The notes beneath the pieces are model-generated. The model did not search any database. It was given only the letters and a program-made list of their open reading frames with translations, and was not told the DNA's origin. Shown here piece after piece: positions 48,093 through 57,892 of a stretch of DNA of 64,000 nt. Position numbers and translations under genes: made by a program. Every line of letters begins with the position of its first letter. The first letter of the stretch is position 1. Source of the DNA: Aquimarina sp. RZ0. GTDB taxonomy: Bacteria; Bacteroidota; Bacteroidia; Flavobacteriales; Flavobacteriaceae. The DNA is taken from NCBI RefSeq assembly GCF_008370685.1, contig NZ_VTZU01000020.1:30625-94624 (forward strand), read 5' to 3'.

Positions 48093-49310
48093 TTAACTAT
48101 TAATTTTGTCTAATTGTTTTTGTTGTTTAAAGTAAACTTCGGGAGAAATGATTTCTTCTTTTTGTAAAGATTGATACACTTCAAAGCTATGATCTCTATA
48201 CCTTGGATCTGATCTCAGAATTCCCTCATAAAGAGGCATTCTAATTGCCGTTTTGAATGACTTCTTGTTCTCTGCTAGGTTAACTTCGGTATATCTTTGA
48301 TTAACCATTATTGACAATTCAGATTGATTAATAATCGCGTGAGGCCACCACTTTGGAAAAATAATAACATCACCAGGTTCCTGATCATAATAAAACTTTG
48401 GAGCATAGGCATAAACAGGATTATGTAAAAAATGATAATCTAAATCGTATCGTATACTTGTGGACCCACCTACAAAAGACGACGATAACATGGCCACAGG
48501 ACTGTGTGGAGTAGGAATAAGCTGAAGAGAATAGGCATGAAGCGGATCCATAAAAAACCAACGCTTTGTTCCCTCTATTGCTACTGTAGCGCTTATATCA
48601 TTATTAAGATGCCAATCAGTCCCCCAGGTCTTTAAATTTCCTATAAATAGATGTGGATACAATGGAGTAACCAAATCCTTTATTTTTTCATTTATTTTAG
48701 TAGTTTCAACATCATTTAGTAATGATGGATGTGCTGCAAAAAAATCAACTGAATTGTTAATATAAAAAGTTTCTTTTGATCTTGGATCCAGTTGATTTTC
48801 TAAAATATATTTAGCATTTATTTTTTTTGCTGCATCACCAAAGCCAAGATTTTTTTCGGTAGCTTCATTTTTAGAATAATCCATACCGTAAATTTCTACA
48901 TCTCCATAATTTTTGATAAAAAACTGGTGATCCCAATTTTTAACAGCCTTGGTATCTTTCATAAGTCCTTTAATCACAACAGGAGCTGCACAAGTATCAC
49001 AAAGTAGTTCTACAATTTTTTTATCACTAATTTCCTCTGGATATAATGCTTTAATTTTTATATACGAGTTCTTATAATCCAGATTGTCAAAATCTTTACT
49101 TGTATTTTTGAATTTATTAAACTTTTTCATAATAAATTCTTTCTCCGCCTCTAGAGCATAGTTTGTGGAGCTTAATTGATGCCTCATATTAACATATGAA
49201 TAATGCTCAATCATTTCTGCATTATCTAAATACAGATATTTTGCATTTTCTAAAATTCTTTTTTGATCATCATTATATTCAAATGCATCTATATATAATT
49301 CGTTTTTCAT
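48093..49310 (-). CDS. JmjC/cupin_8-like oxygenase candidate, 405 aa
   Basis: The middle and C-terminal half has the double-stranded beta-helix of JmjC/FIH-type Fe(II)/2-oxoglutarate oxygenases: LFIGNLKTWGTDWHLNND (H234 as first metal ligand), VAIEGTKRWFFMDP, then YDQEPGDVIIFPKWWPHAIINQS (H324 as second His). The expected H-x-D reads H-x-N (H234, N236), so the carboxylate ligand is missing. That may abolish normal Fe binding, allow a different chemistry, or be compensated by the nearby D239. The N-terminal ~200 residues are helical and of unknown function. Position between a free ACP and PKS2 suggests action on an ACP-bound intermediate from PKS1. The reaction is not determinable from sequence. 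Confidence 0.7.
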   Translation of the reverse strand: MKNELYIDAFEYNDDQKRILENAKYLYLDNAEMIEHYSYVNMRHQLSSTNYALEAEKEFIMKKFNKFKNTSKDFDNLDYKNSYIKIKALYPEEISDKKIVELLCDTCAAPVVIKGLMKDTKAVKNWDHQFFIKNYGDVEIYGMDYSKNEATEKNLGFGDAAKKINAKYILENQLDPRSKETFYINNSVDFFAAHPSLLNDVETTKINEKIKDLVTPLYPHLFIGNLKTWGTDWHLNNDISATVAIEGTKRWFFMDPLHAYSLQLIPTPHSPVAMLSSSFVGGSTSIRYDLDYHFLHNPVYAYAPKFYYDQEPGDVIIFPKWWPHAIINQSELSIMVNQRYTEVNLAENKKSFKTAIRMPLYEGILRSDPRYRDHSFEVYQSLQKEEIISPEVYFKQQKQLDKINS

Positions 49311-49364
49311 TTCAACTATTTCATTTAAATTAATTAATAATACATTCCAACCTACATCAATTCC

Positions 49365-49637
49365 TTAGGTAAGTAATACACTTTCTACTTTCTGATAAAA
49401 TGTTTTTTTAAGATAATCTCCAAATTCAGATAAAGAAGTATATTCTAAAAATATAGCTGGTCTTATTTCAATCCCAAATGCTTTGTTCAGATCAAGACAT
49501 AGTTTGTTTATCTTCATAGATTCAAAACCATATTCATCTAAATCTGCTTCCCATTCAACCTCTTCTTCATTAATTTTTAAAATTTCAGAGGATTTTTCAA
49601 TTAAAAAATCTTTCAATTGTTCATCTAATTCATTCAT
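49365..49637 (-). CDS. discrete acyl carrier protein after PKS1
   Basis: A 90-aa ACP with the phosphopantetheine Ser S40 in LDEYGFESMKINKLCLDL and a typical helix III (FGIEIRPAIFLEYTSL). It starts 58 nt after PKS1, whose C-terminus is KS0-KR without a carrier. The simplest reading is that this ACP serves in trans as the carrier of that module, and it may also present the chain to the JmjC-like protein encoded next (54-nt gap). G-F-E-S instead of G-F-D-S is a minor variation. Confidence 0.88.
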   Translation of the reverse strand: MNELDEQLKDFLIEKSSEILKINEEEVEWEADLDEYGFESMKINKLCLDLNKAFGIEIRPAIFLEYTSLSEFGDYLKKTFYQKVESVLLT

Positions 49638-49695
49638 TTTGATCGTTTTGTTTTAAATAGTTAATTTGTTTTTCGATTTCAAAATTATCAGTTCA

Positions 49696-52600
49696 TTATA
49701 TAAGTACCTCGATAGGATATACATTATAAAGTTTAGCCATCTTCTCGTAATCCCCGTAATTAATAATAATCTGTTCTTGTTCCATTTGCAATGCATGATG
49801 TAATACGCTCATTCCTATATCGGTAGGGAGTGGTTCTACTCCTTTTATAGTTTTCATTAGTTCTAATGTTGTATCTGATAATTTCATACCTCCATCTTTC
49901 CAATATGGCCAATTTATTGATATGGTTTTTCCCTGTCTTTGACCATTCTTTACTTTTTTGTTTCTTGATCTAACAAAACCATCTAAATATGCGTTAGCCA
50001 TCGCGTAATCCACTTGACCAATATTACCTAATGAATGCAGTGAGGAAAAACATAAAAAAAACCGTAGTGAAATATCTTTTGTAGCATTATCTAAATTATT
50101 AATCCCTGTAACTTTTGGCTTAAATACAGATCTTAATTCTTTTATAGTCTTATTAAAAATATAATTATCCAGAATTACTCCTGCACAATGAATAACACCA
50201 TCTAGAGTACCATGATTCTTTATGATATTTTGCACCAATTGTTTAACATCTTCTTCTTTGGAAACATCTGCTTTAGCATATATAATTTCAGATGTTCCGG
50301 AATTTAGATCTTTGATTAATAATTGATGATCTTTACTTAAAGCAGATCTACCTATTAAAATAATAGTGAGATTTGAAGAGGATTTCAAAATATCTTTAAC
50401 TGTAAGTATGCCAAGACCTCCAAGACCTCCTGTTATTAAAATTACATCTCCTTCTTTATAAGTAGCATTGTAATTGATTAAATTGTTAAAAACATGCAAC
50501 TTATTATTATATTCTACATAACGTTTTTGTTTATCGTATTTAATAACAATATCTTTATCCAGAACAAGTTTATTCTCAATCGCCCTATCAACTAATTCAT
50601 TCTTACTTATACAGTCATCCAAGAAAATAAGTTGTGGTTTTATTTTAGTAGATTCCATTCTACAAGTATGTATCAATCCAGATATACCATAACTATCATC
50701 TATAAACGCGAGAGGGATAATGATTTGAAAACAAATTGTTTTTTTGGTTTTTTTGCTTAACAAATTTTGTAAATAAAGTAATATCTCTTCTGCCAATATT
50801 GTAAACAATTTTTCGCTAGACAATTCTGATTTTTGAAGGATTTTCAAATGAAAGTTACTATTCTCATCAAATATTAATTTATCGAAATAACACGCAACGA
50901 TATGATGCTCGACTTCTTTTTCTTCCATATCCAAAGAGTCTAAATTTACTTCTCTCCAATCCACTTCAAATGCCAATACCTCTTCAGAGTTTTTCCATTC
51001 ATTATTGGATCCTAAATCATCATTTAGATAAGAAATTTGATTCTGTTCACCTATAATATTTGTCCCATCTTTTTGTAAATTTTTATTATATGATGCGATC
51101 TTAAAAGGCCAGCAATATGATTTTTTTAATGTTCCAGTTGGTAAAGAAATGCGTGTTATGTTTCTGCTTGGATAAATGTCTATCCATTTTACAGAAGCAC
51201 CATTTACCCAATATTCCGCAAGGAGTTCCTTGTCATTTTGTTTAATGCAACTTTCAACTTTAATCTGATCAATCTTTTCCGTTTTTCCTACATTATAAAT
51301 ATAATTCCAACCCTCATTTCTTTCTGTTTTTTCTAACAACCATTGTTTTAGATTTGCTAATAAATCTGTGTAATTATCAATCACCACAGCTAATCTGTAT
51401 TTCCCTTTATCTCGTCCTTCTAGTAAAGTAAATTCCATTCTTTCCAAAAGTGAACTCTCTGATAAAGAAAATATCAATGTTGGCAGATATTCTAAATATT
51501 TTAGTATCATTTGGGACAATTGCTCTTCACTTTCATCTGAAAAAACAAAAACATAACTTCCTTTTTTTTGTTTTGGAATAGGGATATCCTTATTATATTC
51601 TTCAAAAATGAGATGTGTATTTACTCCACCTAACCCCAAACAGTTTATTGCCATTCGTTTTGGATTAACATGCTGATTTCCTAAATGTCTATCTGGCCAA
51701 TTAATATCTTCTTTTAGGATGGAGAAATGTTCTTTTATATGTATTGCCCTATTGATTTCAGTTAATCCTTTTACACCAAATAATCGCTTTTTCTGAACAC
51801 TTAATATTAATTTTAAAAGGCAAGGGAACGTAGAGGATGTTTCAGCATGACCAATTAGTGGTTTTAAACTACCAATATAAATTGTTTTATCTATTGAATT
51901 ATTTATTGATTGATCAATATAGTTACTATATACAGATTGGATAGAAGTAATTTCTGATGAATCAACAAACGATGTCCCATTAGCTTCTGCTTCAATATAA
52001 TCTACGGATAAAGGATCTATTTGAGACTTTTCTAAAGCTTTTTCAATTGCTATTTTTTGCCCTTTAATACTAGGACTATTCCATTTCAATGGAGATTTTC
52101 CACCGTGATAGACTCCTATTCCTTTTATTACTCCATAAATATGATCTCCATCTTGTTCAGCATCGACAAGAGGTTTAACAATAATAGAACCTATCGTTTC
52201 ACTACGAACATAACCATCTGAACCTTCACTGAAACTTTTGGTCGTCTTTTGTTTTGAATATATTCCTGTAATGTCTTCTTTTTCGAGTTCATAGAAAGAT
52301 AAGTTTAGTGTTGCAGTAGCTACAATGGCTTGTCCGCAGTCTCCATTATGTAATGCTCGAGATGCTTTTTCTATTGCAGCTATAAAAGAAGAACAGCCTG
52401 TATCTACAACTTCGCTTATGCCTTTTAGGTTAAATATCTGGGATAAACGATTTGCATATAAAGCGGGAAATTCTATTTCATAGTTTTTATTATTACTTTT
52501 CATAACATCAACGTATCCAGAATGCCCTCTGGTGGCAACAAAAACTCCTGTTTCTTTTTTTTGAAAATTCTTAATACTATATCCACTATCTCCAATTGCA

Positions 52601-55600
52601 GACCATACATTTTCTATTAATTTTCTGAGCTGCGGGTCTATTTGAATCGCTTCTTCTAATGAAAACTTAAATCTTTCGTAATCAAAACTTTCAATTTCAT
52701 CAATGAATCCCCCGTAATATTTTTTAATTTTTTCATTCTCTTTCAACCCTAATAATTCCAATCTTTTTTCAGGAATGTATTCTGTCATCACATTTCTATT
52801 TTCAAGATTTGTGAAAAAATCCTTTATGTTTTCAGAATTAGGAAATGTTCCACTAATTCCTATTATAGCTATATCACTTTGTGACTGATAAGATCGATCT
52901 TGTTCATCATTCTTAGAATTCAGTTTTTGGTTATGTGTTTCTTCTTTTTTTTGAATAAATGAATTGTTTATTTGAAAGGAAGTATTGTTATTCGATATAT
53001 TTTCTTTATGTTCTTCCTGGTAAAAATTAGGGTCTAAATACTTTGGAGAATTATTGAAGTTCTCAGAGAAATTAATTTCAAGATATGAGATAATATCCTC
53101 GAATGTCCGATGCTCTAAAAACAATAGTTGTGGAATATCAGGAATAATATTCTTAATTTTGTTTAGCATTACACCTGATAAAATCGAATCAATCCCATAA
53201 TCTGCAATATCTATAGTAAGATCAATTTCTTTTTCCTCTATTTTCAACTCTGTTCTTATCAGTTCGATCAAAAAAGATTCAATATTATATCTTATACTCT
53301 TTTTATTTCCTTGATTTTCTATTTTAGAAATTGGAGAGTATTTCTGTATAGGTTTAATTTGAGTTTTAGTTTCTCTAACTACATCATTCATGAAGGTTTT
53401 TGAGGTTACATTTAAGTCAAAAATCCAATATGATTTTCTCGAAAATGGGTAAGTAGGTAAACAAATTTTTCTTGGTAAACGGTATTGATTATAAAGTGAT
53501 TTCCATTCTATGGTAATACCTTTTGACCATAAGAAGGCTATAGAATTGCATTCTTTTCTATCAATAATATTAGATATGTAATCTCTTCCTGACTTCTCTT
53601 TTATCAAAATACCAAATTCATTTTTTTTAGTATTTCCGATAAAAATCTTGTCTCCTAATTTATAACTATCTTCTAGATAACTTTCTAACAATTTATTGAG
53701 CTCCTCGGTACTGCTTGTAACTAAAGCTAATCGTTCTTCCATTTCTTCTCTTCCAGTTTGAAGTGTATATGAAAGACTATAAAGATTAATATTTGGATTT
53801 TCCTCTATATAGTCCTTAAGATTACTTACTTGACTTTTGAGCTCATTTTTATTTTTTGCAGAAAGAACCACAATCGTAGAGTCAGTTTGTTCTATATATG
53901 TTTCTTTGAATTTTTCTCCTCCATATATTTCTTTTGGAAACGATTCTAATACCATATGACTATTAACACCTCCAATCCCAAAACTACTTATTCCTGCTCT
54001 CAAAGGGTGTTCTTTCGTCTCTACAGACCATATTTCTGATTTGCTTTGTATATAAAAAGGGCTGTTTGCTAACTCAATATTGGAATTTAACTTCTCAAAA
54101 TTTATAGTTGCAGGTAAATACCCCTTTTCCATGGATAATAGTACTTTTGCTATACTGATAACACCCGCTGCTGCCTCCAGATGACCTAGATTTGATTTTA
54201 TTGAACCCAACCCGCACCAAGGAACAATAGGAATATCTTGAGGTGTTTTTACTAAATTGTTAAACGCACTGATTAACCCACTAACTTCTATTGGATCTCC
54301 TAAGCTCGTTCCTGTCCCATGTGCTTCAATATAACTTACTGTAGAAATATCTATAGCTGCCTTTCGATAAACTTCTTCTAATAATTTTTGTTGTTTAATA
54401 GAGTTAGGTACAGTTAAACCTCCTGACCGGCCTCCATGATTAATAGCTGTACTTTTAATTACCCCTATAATATTATCTTCATTCTTTATAGCTTGAGAGA
54501 TTGGTTTAAGTAAAATTAATGCTGCACCTTCTCCTCTTACATATCCATTGGCTTTTTCATCAAATGTTTGACATTTACCATCAACACTTAGCATACTTGA
54601 TTGATAATACGCTAAGCTTTTTGATGGATGACACATTATATGAATACCTCCCACAATAGCCTGATTACATTCGCCATTTTTTATCGACTTAACAGCTTCA
54701 TTTACAGCAACTAATGATGAAGAACACGCTGTGTCTATTTGTAAACTTGGGCCTTCAAAATCATAATAATATGATATTCTATTGGCTAATATTGCAAGAG
54801 AAGTACCAGTTCCTGATAATGTTTCCCTAACCTGTTCTTCCCTAATCAAAGTTTCATAATCACTTCCGCTAGCAGCAATATATACACCTGTTTTGCTTCC
54901 TTTTAATGAAGATGGTTTATATCCTGAATTTTCTAATAATTCCCAGCTTAATTCAAGTAATATCCTTTGTTGTGGGTCCATTAATTCTGCTTCCCTAGGA
55001 GAAATCCCAAAGAAAAGAGGATCAAACTTATCAATATCCTTAATATATCCACCATAATTAATTCCTTTATGTTGTTCCTGAACATCTACCCAATCAGGCC
55101 AAATCCATCGTTCTTCTGGTGTCATTGATATTACAGACTCATCATTAATCAGAATTTTCCAAAGTTCATCTTTTGTATTCGCTCCTGGTACGCGAAGTGA
55201 CATTCCAATAATAGCAATATCTTCAGTAGCATCTAAAATTTCATTCTCCAAGAATTTTTCTTCATTAGAAGAATATTCAATTCCTAACAAATAAGATGAA
55301 ATATCATCAATTGTAAATAAAGAAAAGAACTTACTTGGATTGCTCTTTATCGTATATTCTATATGTAGGTGTTCTGAAAGTTCTGTAAATACTATAGATT
55401 CAACTCCTAACTTTCTTAAATCGGTTGAAGGAAGGATATCTTCATCATTATATATGGAAGAAAAGAAATCACTTATAATCTTGTTTAAAATATCTCTACT
55501 ATACTGAATTTGATTATTAGATATATCTTTCTTATCATCTGATATAGGTTTCTCTTTTTCGGTATTTTGATTATCAAAATTTACCGAAGTATTTTCTTTG

Positions 55601-56559
55601 GTTGGCTTTTCTTGTTCAAAATCTAACTTACATCCTAGCTTAATTGGGTTTAAGACTTGTTTAATTGTAAAAATTTTCGCTATTAATTGATCATCTTTTG
55701 TTCTACGTAATGAAGATGTCAATTGTATTTTATTGTCCCCAAGTAAACAACAATCTTCTAGAGTATATAACAATTCTTCATTCGCATTTGCATTACCATA
55801 ATAATGAATATCCCTAGCAATACAAGAGCTATTTTCTGCCCAATTGTAGTTATCAATTTTATTCTCTATACTATTTTCATTAAAGTAAAACCGTTCACAT
55901 TTATCACTAATTTTCGAATATGAGGCAAAATAGAGAAGACCAACTCCATTAATATCGTCATAAGGATCTACGTAATAAAGCCTTGAAAATATAGCTTCAT
56001 TTGTTATTTTAAATGAGGTATCATAAAAACTTATCTTGTTAATAACTTTATTTTCATTTTCTGAAAGTGGAAATATAAATGCTTTGGTGTCAAAATATTC
56101 TTTTGCTAAATTTGGTAATTTATCAAGCTGAATTAGTTTTGCTTTTTCCGAATCTAATGGCTTCCCTTTGGTTAATTTTTTATTATTCCCAGATTTTCTA
56201 GAAGAAAAAACAGACATCAATGAAGCCTTTATAATTTTATCTTTTCCGCTAATTATCTGATCACTAAAAAACATTTTATTTCCATATCTTGATAACTCAC
56301 TCTCTATTGTTATTTCTTCATTTTCTTTAAAAGAAAATAAGCTTTTGTTCGCACTCCATTGTAAACGAACAAAACTTGCATAGAGACGCTCTCCATTACT
56401 ATCCACAATTTCATCGGATTTTGCTCCTAAACTTTCGGAAATCATATTCCAATGAATATCTCCAAGTTCCTTTAGCAACCAATTTTCAGAGATCCCGCCG
56501 GAAAGTAATTGAGGAATATTAAGCTGATATTTCCTTATAGATATGTCTTTATTAATCAT
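49696..56559 (-). CDS. PKS1: loading and first-extension PKS with LnmK-like domain, 2287 aa
   Basis: Residues 1-~310 resemble the LnmK/Pnap_2097 double hot-dog acyltransferase/decarboxylase: GGISENWLLKELGDIHW, GERLYASFVRL (Y60 aligns with the tyrosine I recall as the LnmK acyl-carrying residue) and RYGNKMFFSDQIISG. Next come ACP (S388 in LGVES), KS1 445-870 (C612, intact EAHGTGT), ACP (S1125 in GIDS), KS2 1230-1655 (C1389 kept, but EAHGTGT reads EAEANGT, so the catalytic His is Glu: probably a non-elongating KS0), and KR 1880-2260 (LITGGLGGLG; FSS; Y in VDYAMAN). No terminal ACP; the next gene supplies one. LnmK makes propionyl-ACP from methylmalonyl-CoA, so the starter could be propionyl. 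The first gene of the assembly line, separated by a 444-bp gap from the hydrolase gene upstream. Confidence 0.93.
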   Translation of the reverse strand: MINKDISIRKYQLNIPQLLSGGISENWLLKELGDIHWNMISESLGAKSDEIVDSNGERLYASFVRLQWSANKSLFSFKENEEITIESELSRYGNKMFFSDQIISGKDKIIKASLMSVFSSRKSGNNKKLTKGKPLDSEKAKLIQLDKLPNLAKEYFDTKAFIFPLSENENKVINKISFYDTSFKITNEAIFSRLYYVDPYDDINGVGLLYFASYSKISDKCERFYFNENSIENKIDNYNWAENSSCIARDIHYYGNANANEELLYTLEDCCLLGDNKIQLTSSLRRTKDDQLIAKIFTIKQVLNPIKLGCKLDFEQEKPTKENTSVNFDNQNTEKEKPISDDKKDISNNQIQYSRDILNKIISDFFSSIYNDEDILPSTDLRKLGVESIVFTELSEHLHIEYTIKSNPSKFFSLFTIDDISSYLLGIEYSSNEEKFLENEILDATEDIAIIGMSLRVPGANTKDELWKILINDESVISMTPEERWIWPDWVDVQEQHKGINYGGYIKDIDKFDPLFFGISPREAELMDPQQRILLELSWELLENSGYKPSSLKGSKTGVYIAASGSDYETLIREEQVRETLSGTGTSLAILANRISYYYDFEGPSLQIDTACSSSLVAVNEAVKSIKNGECNQAIVGGIHIMCHPSKSLAYYQSSMLSVDGKCQTFDEKANGYVRGEGAALILLKPISQAIKNEDNIIGVIKSTAINHGGRSGGLTVPNSIKQQKLLEEVYRKAAIDISTVSYIEAHGTGTSLGDPIEVSGLISAFNNLVKTPQDIPIVPWCGLGSIKSNLGHLEAAAGVISIAKVLLSMEKGYLPATINFEKLNSNIELANSPFYIQSKSEIWSVETKEHPLRAGISSFGIGGVNSHMVLESFPKEIYGGEKFKETYIEQTDSTIVVLSAKNKNELKSQVSNLKDYIEENPNINLYSLSYTLQTGREEMEERLALVTSSTEELNKLLESYLEDSYKLGDKIFIGNTKKNEFGILIKEKSGRDYISNIIDRKECNSIAFLWSKGITIEWKSLYNQYRLPRKICLPTYPFSRKSYWIFDLNVTSKTFMNDVVRETKTQIKPIQKYSPISKIENQGNKKSIRYNIESFLIELIRTELKIEEKEIDLTIDIADYGIDSILSGVMLNKIKNIIPDIPQLLFLEHRTFEDIISYLEINFSENFNNSPKYLDPNFYQEEHKENISNNNTSFQINNSFIQKKEETHNQKLNSKNDEQDRSYQSQSDIAIIGISGTFPNSENIKDFFTNLENRNVMTEYIPEKRLELLGLKENEKIKKYYGGFIDEIESFDYERFKFSLEEAIQIDPQLRKLIENVWSAIGDSGYSIKNFQKKETGVFVATRGHSGYVDVMKSNNKNYEIEFPALYANRLSQIFNLKGISEVVDTGCSSFIAAIEKASRALHNGDCGQAIVATATLNLSFYELEKEDITGIYSKQKTTKSFSEGSDGYVRSETIGSIIVKPLVDAEQDGDHIYGVIKGIGVYHGGKSPLKWNSPSIKGQKIAIEKALEKSQIDPLSVDYIEAEANGTSFVDSSEITSIQSVYSNYIDQSINNSIDKTIYIGSLKPLIGHAETSSTFPCLLKLILSVQKKRLFGVKGLTEINRAIHIKEHFSILKEDINWPDRHLGNQHVNPKRMAINCLGLGGVNTHLIFEEYNKDIPIPKQKKGSYVFVFSDESEEQLSQMILKYLEYLPTLIFSLSESSLLERMEFTLLEGRDKGKYRLAVVIDNYTDLLANLKQWLLEKTERNEGWNYIYNVGKTEKIDQIKVESCIKQNDKELLAEYWVNGASVKWIDIYPSRNITRISLPTGTLKKSYCWPFKIASYNKNLQKDGTNIIGEQNQISYLNDDLGSNNEWKNSEEVLAFEVDWREVNLDSLDMEEKEVEHHIVACYFDKLIFDENSNFHLKILQKSELSSEKLFTILAEEILLYLQNLLSKKTKKTICFQIIIPLAFIDDSYGISGLIHTCRMESTKIKPQLIFLDDCISKNELVDRAIENKLVLDKDIVIKYDKQKRYVEYNNKLHVFNNLINYNATYKEGDVILITGGLGGLGILTVKDILKSSSNLTIILIGRSALSKDHQLLIKDLNSGTSEIIYAKADVSKEEDVKQLVQNIIKNHGTLDGVIHCAGVILDNYIFNKTIKELRSVFKPKVTGINNLDNATKDISLRFFLCFSSLHSLGNIGQVDYAMANAYLDGFVRSRNKKVKNGQRQGKTISINWPYWKDGGMKLSDTTLELMKTIKGVEPLPTDIGMSVLHHALQMEQEQIIINYGDYEKMAKLYNVYPIEVLI

Positions 56560-57003
56560 ATATTTACAACAATTAAGGCTATTCTGTTAACAGGATAGAA
56601 TTTGTTTTTGTACTTACTTAGATATTTGCTATTTAAAGGACTAAACCCAATAAAACCTTTTCGAACTATGTATTTTGAGTAGAATTTATCTTGAGTGTTG
56701 TTTCACCTGCAAAATCTGCTTTTATATCAAGTAACAAAGAAAATTTTGAGTTTTAACACCCTTATGTAAAAATGAATCTCTAAAAAAATCATGCTAAAAC
56801 TCTATGATAGATCCTTATAACCTATAATGGAATAATCTAAGAAAATTATACCATCATAAAGATAACCTAAGAAGAACAACGAGGTTAAATCAACATAAGA
56901 AACTATATTCTAGTTTAATAAATTATTAGGCTTATATGTTAAGTTATATCTTTAAGAAAGATATGGCTATGATATATAAGCGAGCAGACAACATTAATCA
57001 TTA
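56560..57003. other. 444-bp intergenic stretch inside the operon with a short hairpin
   Basis: No gene is apparent. A perfect 8-bp inverted repeat, ATATCTTT-AAG-AAAGATAT, lies at 56946-56964, about 40 nt beyond the stop of the upstream hydrolase gene. It is AT-rich and lacks a U-run, so at most a pause or RNA-processing site; an internal promoter for PKS1 could also be here but I see no clear -7/-33 motif. Confidence 0.35.
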
Positions 57004-57825
57004 TTAATCTTTTAAAACTTGTTCTTCTATAATATTAATTACTTTAGGAGACCATAGCATTTTAAAATGTCCAGTCCCTTTTACTTCAAAAAATTTGGAC
57101 CCAGGCATCTTACTGCTAACATACTTCGAGTTTGCAACGGAAACAATTTTATCTTCTTCATCATGAATAAAGATTGCCTTTTTGATTGCAATATTTCTAA
57201 CAAAAAGACTGGCCTGAAGATCCAATGGTTCATAAGGAGTTATTTTTCGTACTAAATTCATAAAGGCAGTTTTTGTCCTTATAGTAAGTCCAAAATATTG
57301 AATGATATGTTCTATATAGTCTTCGAATTTATCATGGACTGTAAGTAAGACCATTTTATCGCCTGAATATTTTAAATTATTCATTATAAGTAAAGACATT
57401 ACAGACCCCCCAGAATGGGTCATAACAAGATCGTACTGTTCCTTTTTCAGAAACACCTCAATTAATTTTGGAATATCAAAAAAGTTTGTTTTTTTCTTTG
57501 TACTGTTACCATGGCTAGGAGCATCATAACTAATAACTTGATATCCATATTCTAATAATTTAGGAATAATAGCTCCGAAATTCGAAGCTCTTCCTTCCCA
57601 ACCATGTATTAGTAATGCCTTTTTCTTACCTTCTCCCCATTTATAAACAGCAATATTAAACCCTTTAAAATTAATACTACTTCGCTGGGCTTCTTCAATA
57701 ATTTGCTTTTCAAAGGGGCGAAATTTTTTTGTTCTTGGATTCGAAATGTAATTAAAGATTATTTTGGCTGTTATTCTAGGGGAAATCTTTTCTAATAATC
57801 TAATCCCCAATTTTAAATTCTTCAT
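57004..57825 (-). CDS. alpha/beta hydrolase, 273 aa
   Basis: An alpha/beta-hydrolase fold: LLIHGWEGRASNFG (oxyanion region), YDAPSHGNS, nucleophile S138 in VMTHSGGS, acid D225 in FIHDEEDK and H253 in VKGTGHFKM. The nucleophile elbow is T-H-S-G-G rather than G-x-S-x-G. No signal peptide, so it acts in the cytosol. In a PKS operon such an enzyme may be a type II thioesterase, an esterase, or may hydrolyse a tailored product. It neighbours a second, only distantly related hydrolase. Confidence 0.75.
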   Translation of the reverse strand: MKNLKLGIRLLEKISPRITAKIIFNYISNPRTKKFRPFEKQIIEEAQRSSINFKGFNIAVYKWGEGKKKALLIHGWEGRASNFGAIIPKLLEYGYQVISYDAPSHGNSTKKKTNFFDIPKLIEVFLKKEQYDLVMTHSGGSVMSLLIMNNLKYSGDKMVLLTVHDKFEDYIEHIIQYFGLTIRTKTAFMNLVRKITPYEPLDLQASLFVRNIAIKKAIFIHDEEDKIVSVANSKYVSSKMPGSKFFEVKGTGHFKMLWSPKVINIIEEQVLKD

Positions 57826-57892
57826 TATATTATTTCTGTTTTTAAAACCCTTAAAAATATTATAGCGAATCCAACAACAATTTTAAAGATCG

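Noticed and set aside
15812..56559. Cis AT or methyltransferase domains in the PKS proteins
   Set aside because: No GHSxG AT signature or SAM-binding methyltransferase motif is seen between KS and ACP in any module.
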